From: Polyangiaceae bacterium
Lineage (GTDB): Bacteria > Myxococcota_A > Polyangia > Polyangiales > Polyangiaceae
Length of the DNA stretch: 64,000 nucleotides
Direction: 5' to 3'
Assembly (NCBI GenBank): GCA_020633235.1
Contig: JACKEA010000002.1
Location: 1,373,238 to 1,437,237, forward strand
The position numbers and the translations under genes were made by a program. The notes beneath the pieces were generated by a model that ran no database searches, was not told where the DNA came from, and was given only the letters and a program-made list of their open reading frames with translations. This document shows positions 61,210 through 64,000 of the stretch, piece after piece. The first letter of the stretch is position 1. Every line of letters starts with the position of its first letter.

Positions 61210-61674
61210 TCAGTAGCGGATCGAAACGATTTCCAGCTCGATTTCCCCGGCTGGGCGCCGCACCACGACCACGTCCCCCACGCGCTTCTTCATCAACGCC
61301 TGCCCCATGGGCGAACGGAAGCTGACCATGCCCTTGCCGGGATCGGCTTCGTCGGGCCCCACGATGGTGTAGCTCTTGCGCTGGCCGTCTTCGTCCTCCA
61401 CCTCCACGGTGGCGCCGAAGAACACGCCCTCCTTCTTGCGCTCGCCGTCGCGCACGACCACTGCGTTGTCGAGCCGCTTGGTGATGAAGCGGATGCGCCG
61501 ATCGATCTCCCGCAGGCGCTTCTTGCCGTAGATGTACTCGGCGTTCTCGCTGCGGTCCCCCTGGGCGGCGGCGTCGCTCACCTCCTGCACCACCCGCGGA
61601 CGCTCCACCGAGGCGAGCTGGTTCAGCTCCTGGGCGAGGCGCTTGGCGCCCTCGGGCGTCAGGTAGATGGGCAT
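61210..61674 (-). CDS. greB: Transcription elongation factor GreB
   Basis: A 154-residue protein. N-terminal coiled coil (about 1-75) with the GreB-type motif AQGDRSENAEYIYGKKRLRE (the Asp-Arg-Ser at the tip and the following Arg-rich helix separate GreB from GreA), and a C-terminal FKBP-like globular domain (GATVEVEDEDGQRKSYTIVG.., SPMGQALMKKRVGDVV). It rescues backtracked RNA polymerase by stimulating transcript cleavage, through the acidic pair at the coiled-coil tip. No operon partner on this strand. Confidence 0.92.
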   Translation of the reverse strand: MPIYLTPEGAKRLAQELNQLASVERPRVVQEVSDAAAQGDRSENAEYIYGKKRLREIDRRIRFITKRLDNAVVVRDGERKKEGVFFGATVEVEDEDGQRKSYTIVGPDEADPGKGMVSFRSPMGQALMKKRVGDVVVVRRPAGEIELEIVSIRY

Positions 61675-61721
61675 GGGCGCCGAAGAAATAGCAGAAGCCT
61701 CGACCGGCTTCGTTCGTTTTC

Positions 61722-61743
61722 TGTTGGCGCGGCGCGGGAACGG
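61722..61743 (+). repeat. Dispersed CGGCGCGA element, copy 10
   Basis: TGTTGGCGCGGCGCGG then GAACGG; a shorter copy in the gap between GreB and the zinc-ribbon gene. Confidence 0.6.
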
Positions 61744-61778
61744 CGCTTGCCTGTGACGGAGCTGGAAGGAGGTCCCGC

Positions 61779-61988
61779 GTGCATCGACAAGAAGCCGACC
61801 TGGAGCGTTGCATCAGCTGTGGAGCCGAATTGGACGTCTCGACGGGGCGACCTTTCGTGTTCGGAGAAGAGTTGCTCTGCTACGACTGCGCCATCGCACG
61901 TGGCGGCGCCTACGACCACACGCATGAGACGTGGACCAAGGCGCCGGATCTGGCCGGCCTCTACGATTCGCGGCGACCCCACGCCTGA
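61779..61988 (+). CDS. Small zinc-ribbon protein
   Basis: A 69-residue protein with two CxxC pairs (CISC at 11-14 and CYDC at 34-37), a simple zinc-ribbon-like arrangement. The GTG start has a textbook AAGGAGGT ribosome site, strong support for a real gene despite its size. The end GAYDHTHETWTKAPDLAGL is highly conserved-looking. No partner gene is coupled. Function unknown; it may bind a partner protein or nucleic acid. Confidence 0.7.
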   Translation: MHRQEADLERCISCGAELDVSTGRPFVFGEELLCYDCAIARGGAYDHTHETWTKAPDLAGLYDSRRPHA

Positions 61989-62039
61989 AGCTCGCGCCAC
62001 GGATGCGCTCGGTCGCGCACAGAGCGCATTCGCTGCGCA

Positions 62040-62450
62040 TCAGGCGGAGTGCATCATCAGCGGAAGCACATAGCCGTAGGCGATGGCCCACACCGCGTTG
62101 AGCGCGACCGTGGCGAACGCGGCACCGCGGCGCGCCCGCCCGCCGATGGCCCAAGCGGAGAGCACCAAGAACACGACGGCGCCCACGGCGAGGTAGAGCC
62201 CCGCGGCGTAGCCACTGGTGAGGCGATCCAACGCGCCGTAGCCGAGACCTACGCCCACGCCCACGAGCAGCGCGAGGAAGGCAGCAGCGAGGCCGGCGGT
62301 GGAACGCACGGACTCTAGGCGATCGCGAGCCTCCGGCACCCGCGTGATGGCGCGCCAGGCCTGGAAGTAAACGACCAAGCCCGAAATCACCGCCACCGGC
62401 ACGGCTACCGCGAGGGCGAGCCAAAACGGATGAGTGACGGGAATGCTCAT
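62040..62450 (-). CDS. Small membrane protein with four spans
   Basis: A 136-residue protein starting at 62450 (MSIPVTHPFWLALAVAVPVAV), giving four hydrophobic spans: 9-28, 47-66, 82-104 and 114-132. Charged loop AWRAITRVPEARDRLESVRS. I do not recognise the family. A longer frame upstream codes Pro/Arg-rich sequence and is not preferred. Divergent from the AsmA-like gene; 47 bp separates the starts. Confidence 0.6.
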   Translation of the reverse strand: MSIPVTHPFWLALAVAVPVAVISGLVVYFQAWRAITRVPEARDRLESVRSTAGLAAAFLALLVGVGVGLGYGALDRLTSGYAAGLYLAVGAVVFLVLSAWAIGGRARRGAAFATVALNAVWAIAYGYVLPLMMHSA

Positions 62451-62497
62451 GCTTCGAGAACGTGCAACGGGCGTACCGGGGCGGTAGAAAGGTGTCG

Positions 62498-63853
62498 ATG
62501 GGTGAGAAACGGCGCCGAGTGCTGAAGCTCGTTGTGTTCTTCGTCGCGGGCTGCCTCGTCGCGGCGCTGGTGGCGGGAGCGATCTTGGCGAAGCCATTCT
62601 TGCGCCAGCACGTGATCGACGAGGCCGCGCGCCGCGGCGTCGTGCTCGAGCCCGGCGAGGTCAACGTGGCCTTCGGTCACGTCAGCGTGGACCGCTCGAG
62701 CTTTCGCTTGATCGGTGTGCCCGGCGTGAGCGGCACCGCCGAGAGCACGGAGGTGTTCCTCGACTTCCTCACGCCGAAGCGCGTGGAGACGCGAGGCGTC
62801 AGCGTGGAGGCCGTGGGCTCCGCGCCAATGCTGGCCCTGGCCGTCACCGAATGGACCAAACGCTTTCCGGAGGCGTACCGCCTGCCGACGCAGGCACAGG
62901 AAGTGAACGTCAGCTGGCGCCCGGCAGCGGGACAGGACCCGTGGCTCACGTTGAAAGGCGGCAGCCTCACGCCCACCACCGGCGGCGCCACGTTCCACGC
63001 GGACGCGGCCAAGGCCCTGGGCTTCGACGTGGGCAAGGTGGGCGCCGCCTTCACCGCCAACGACGCCGACGTGGCCTTGGGCTTCGGCGAAGACGACGTG
63101 GGCAACGCGCCGGTGCGCATCCGGGTGCAGCACGCGCTGCCCGCGCCCACGGCGGACGTGGAGCTTGCGCCCGTGGATCTGGACAAGCTCGCCGGCCCCT
63201 TCGGCGTGAAGCTCCCCATCAAGGACGTGGTTGCCAGCGGCAAGGCGCATCTGGTGTTCGAGCGCGCGGTGGAGCCGAAGCCCATCAGCGGGCACCTGTT
63301 GGCCAAGCTCCAGGGCTTCGTCCCTCCGCACCCGCCGGAGCTCGACGGCTTCGTGTTCGGCGACAGCACCACGCTGGAGTCGGACTTCACGGTGACGCCA
63401 GACCGCAAGAACGTGACGCTCACCAAGACCACGGTGGCGGCCGGCGCCTTCAAGCTCGCCGGCAACGGGAGCATCGAGCGAGAGGACACCCACGCCCGCA
63501 TTCGCATGGCGCTCACGGGCAACCTCCCCTGCGACGCGCTGGCGGGCGCCGCGGCGGAGACCCACCTGGGCTCCGTGCTCGGCAAGATCGTGGGCGCCGC
63601 GGCCAAGCAGGCCTTGAAAGGCTCCGTGGGCGTGACGGTGAAGCTCGACGCCGACACGCGGGAGCTGGAAAACGCCAAGCTCGAGCGCATCATCGGCGTC
63701 GGCTGCGGGCTCAAGCCCTTGGATTTCACCAAGCTCGACTTTGGCGCCCTGCAGAAGAGTTTGCCGCCCCTGCCCAGCGGCTTGCCGCCGCTGCCGAACA
63801 TCGATCTGAAGGTCGAGAAGAAAGCCGCTCCGGCGAACAGCTCGGGTCAATAG
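62498..63853 (+). CDS. AsmA-like/DUF748-type membrane-anchored protein
   Basis: A 451-residue protein with one N-terminal transmembrane span (LVVFFVAGCLVAALVAGAIL, about 10-29) and a large periplasmic beta-rich part. GVVLEPGEVNVAFGHVSVDRSSFRLIGVPGV and the repeating beta units are in the style of AsmA, TamB and related lipid-transfer proteins. The Pro-rich end PPLPSGLPPLPNI is unusual. The ATG at 62498 follows AGAAAGG. Possible role in the outer-membrane lipid or envelope path; inference only. Confidence 0.62.
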   Translation: MGEKRRRVLKLVVFFVAGCLVAALVAGAILAKPFLRQHVIDEAARRGVVLEPGEVNVAFGHVSVDRSSFRLIGVPGVSGTAESTEVFLDFLTPKRVETRGVSVEAVGSAPMLALAVTEWTKRFPEAYRLPTQAQEVNVSWRPAAGQDPWLTLKGGSLTPTTGGATFHADAAKALGFDVGKVGAAFTANDADVALGFGEDDVGNAPVRIRVQHALPAPTADVELAPVDLDKLAGPFGVKLPIKDVVASGKAHLVFERAVEPKPISGHLLAKLQGFVPPHPPELDGFVFGDSTTLESDFTVTPDRKNVTLTKTTVAAGAFKLAGNGSIEREDTHARIRMALTGNLPCDALAGAAAETHLGSVLGKIVGAAAKQALKGSVGVTVKLDADTRELENAKLERIIGVGCGLKPLDFTKLDFGALQKSLPPLPSGLPPLPNIDLKVEKKAAPANSSGQ

Positions 63854-63855
63854 AT

Positions 63856-63882
63856 TGTTGGTTCGGCGCGATGCCCGTCGCG
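63856..63882 (+). repeat. Dispersed CGGCGCGA element, copy 11
   Basis: TGTTGGTTCGGCGCGA then TGCCCGTCGCG, 2 bp after the AsmA-like stop and 13 bp before the partial Uma2 stop. Confidence 0.75.
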
Positions 63883-63895
63883 CCGCGCCTCCGCG

Positions 63896-64000
63896 TTACT
63901 GTTCGGCCAACTTCCGCTCGAGCTCCGCGACGCGCGCTTCCGCGGCTTCACGCGCGCGGCGCTCGGTCTCCGCCATGCCAAGCGCTGTTTCCTCTGGGGA
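63896..64000 (-). CDS. C-terminal end of a second Uma2-like protein (partial)
   Basis: Only 34 codons before the TAA (63898-63896) are visible: SPEETALGMAETERRAREAA then EARVAELERKLAEQ. The ending is very similar to the Uma2-coiled-coil gene at 59385-60173 (RAARDAAEARVAELERLLAE), so this is probably another family member. The start is outside the window. Confidence 0.6.
   Translation of the reverse strand, partial: SPEETALGMAETERRAREAAEARVAELERKLAEQ

Overview
The window is GC-rich DNA with densely packed genes on both strands. Its content points to the phylum Myxococcota, probably a Polyangia (Sorangium-like) bacterium. The evidence is: two Hanks-type Ser/Thr kinases whose catalytic loops read HRDV rather than HRDL (HRDVAPRN and HRDVTPHN); many secreted lipoproteins with Gly/Thr or Gly/Ser linkers straight after the lipidated Cys; a sigma54 activator with a FIS-type HTH; an S46 peptidase; and a trypsin-like protease carrying thrombospondin type 3 repeats. 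No rRNA, tRNA, CRISPR array, prophage or complete insertion sequence was found.

Left part (1-16.3 kb): a truncated FadL-type porin gene; two tandem paralogous lipoproteins and a UbiA prenyltransferase in one tight operon; a secreted peptidyl-arginine deiminase with two somatomedin-B-like modules, coupled to a HEAT-repeat protein; then a 225-bp MITE-like insertion with a 9-bp target duplication. A minus-strand operon follows that joins a GNAT-nitrilase fusion, a low-molecular-weight phosphatase and a fructosamine-kinase-like protein, which together look like a protein deglycation or damage-repair set. Next come a cation/proton antiporter, a second UbiA enzyme, two small lipoproteins and an alpha/beta hydrolase.

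Middle part (16.3-46.9 kb): a 1202-residue kinase-ATPase of PknK type; a TPR protein coupled to an SDR; an S46 peptidase; an aldehyde dehydrogenase-DUF779 operon with a readable sigma54 promoter, a 13-bp dyad and a divergent AcoR-like activator; a secreted protein with six IGEDG-type repeats; a TolC/MFP/RND efflux operon; a kinase with a membrane anchor; a Cys-rich lipoprotein; a two-gene unit pairing an HSP90-like ATPase with a 1778-residue protein that carries a degenerate copy of the same fold; and a hydroxyacyl-CoA dehydrogenase-type SDR divergent from a TetR regulator and a membrane fatty acid hydroxylase.

Right part (46.9-64 kb): mostly envelope and secreted proteins, namely an HNH nuclease-like protein beside a lipoprotein remnant, a DUF4396 membrane protein, an M23 peptidase, a beta-propeller lipoprotein, the large trypsin/TSP3 protein, two Uma2-family genes (one cut by the window edge), a lipoprotein broken by a one-base frameshift, GreB, a small zinc-ribbon protein and an AsmA-like membrane protein.

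A dispersed palindromic intergenic element (core TGTTGGTGCGGCGCGA followed by TCCCCGTCGCG) occurs about eleven times, often at gene 3' ends, and sometimes as head-to-head pairs that form terminator-like hairpins. The strongest candidates for new biology are the HSP90-like pair, the lipoprotein arginine deiminase, the IGEDG-repeat protein and the two non-coding repeat families. All function calls come from reading motifs; no database search was run.
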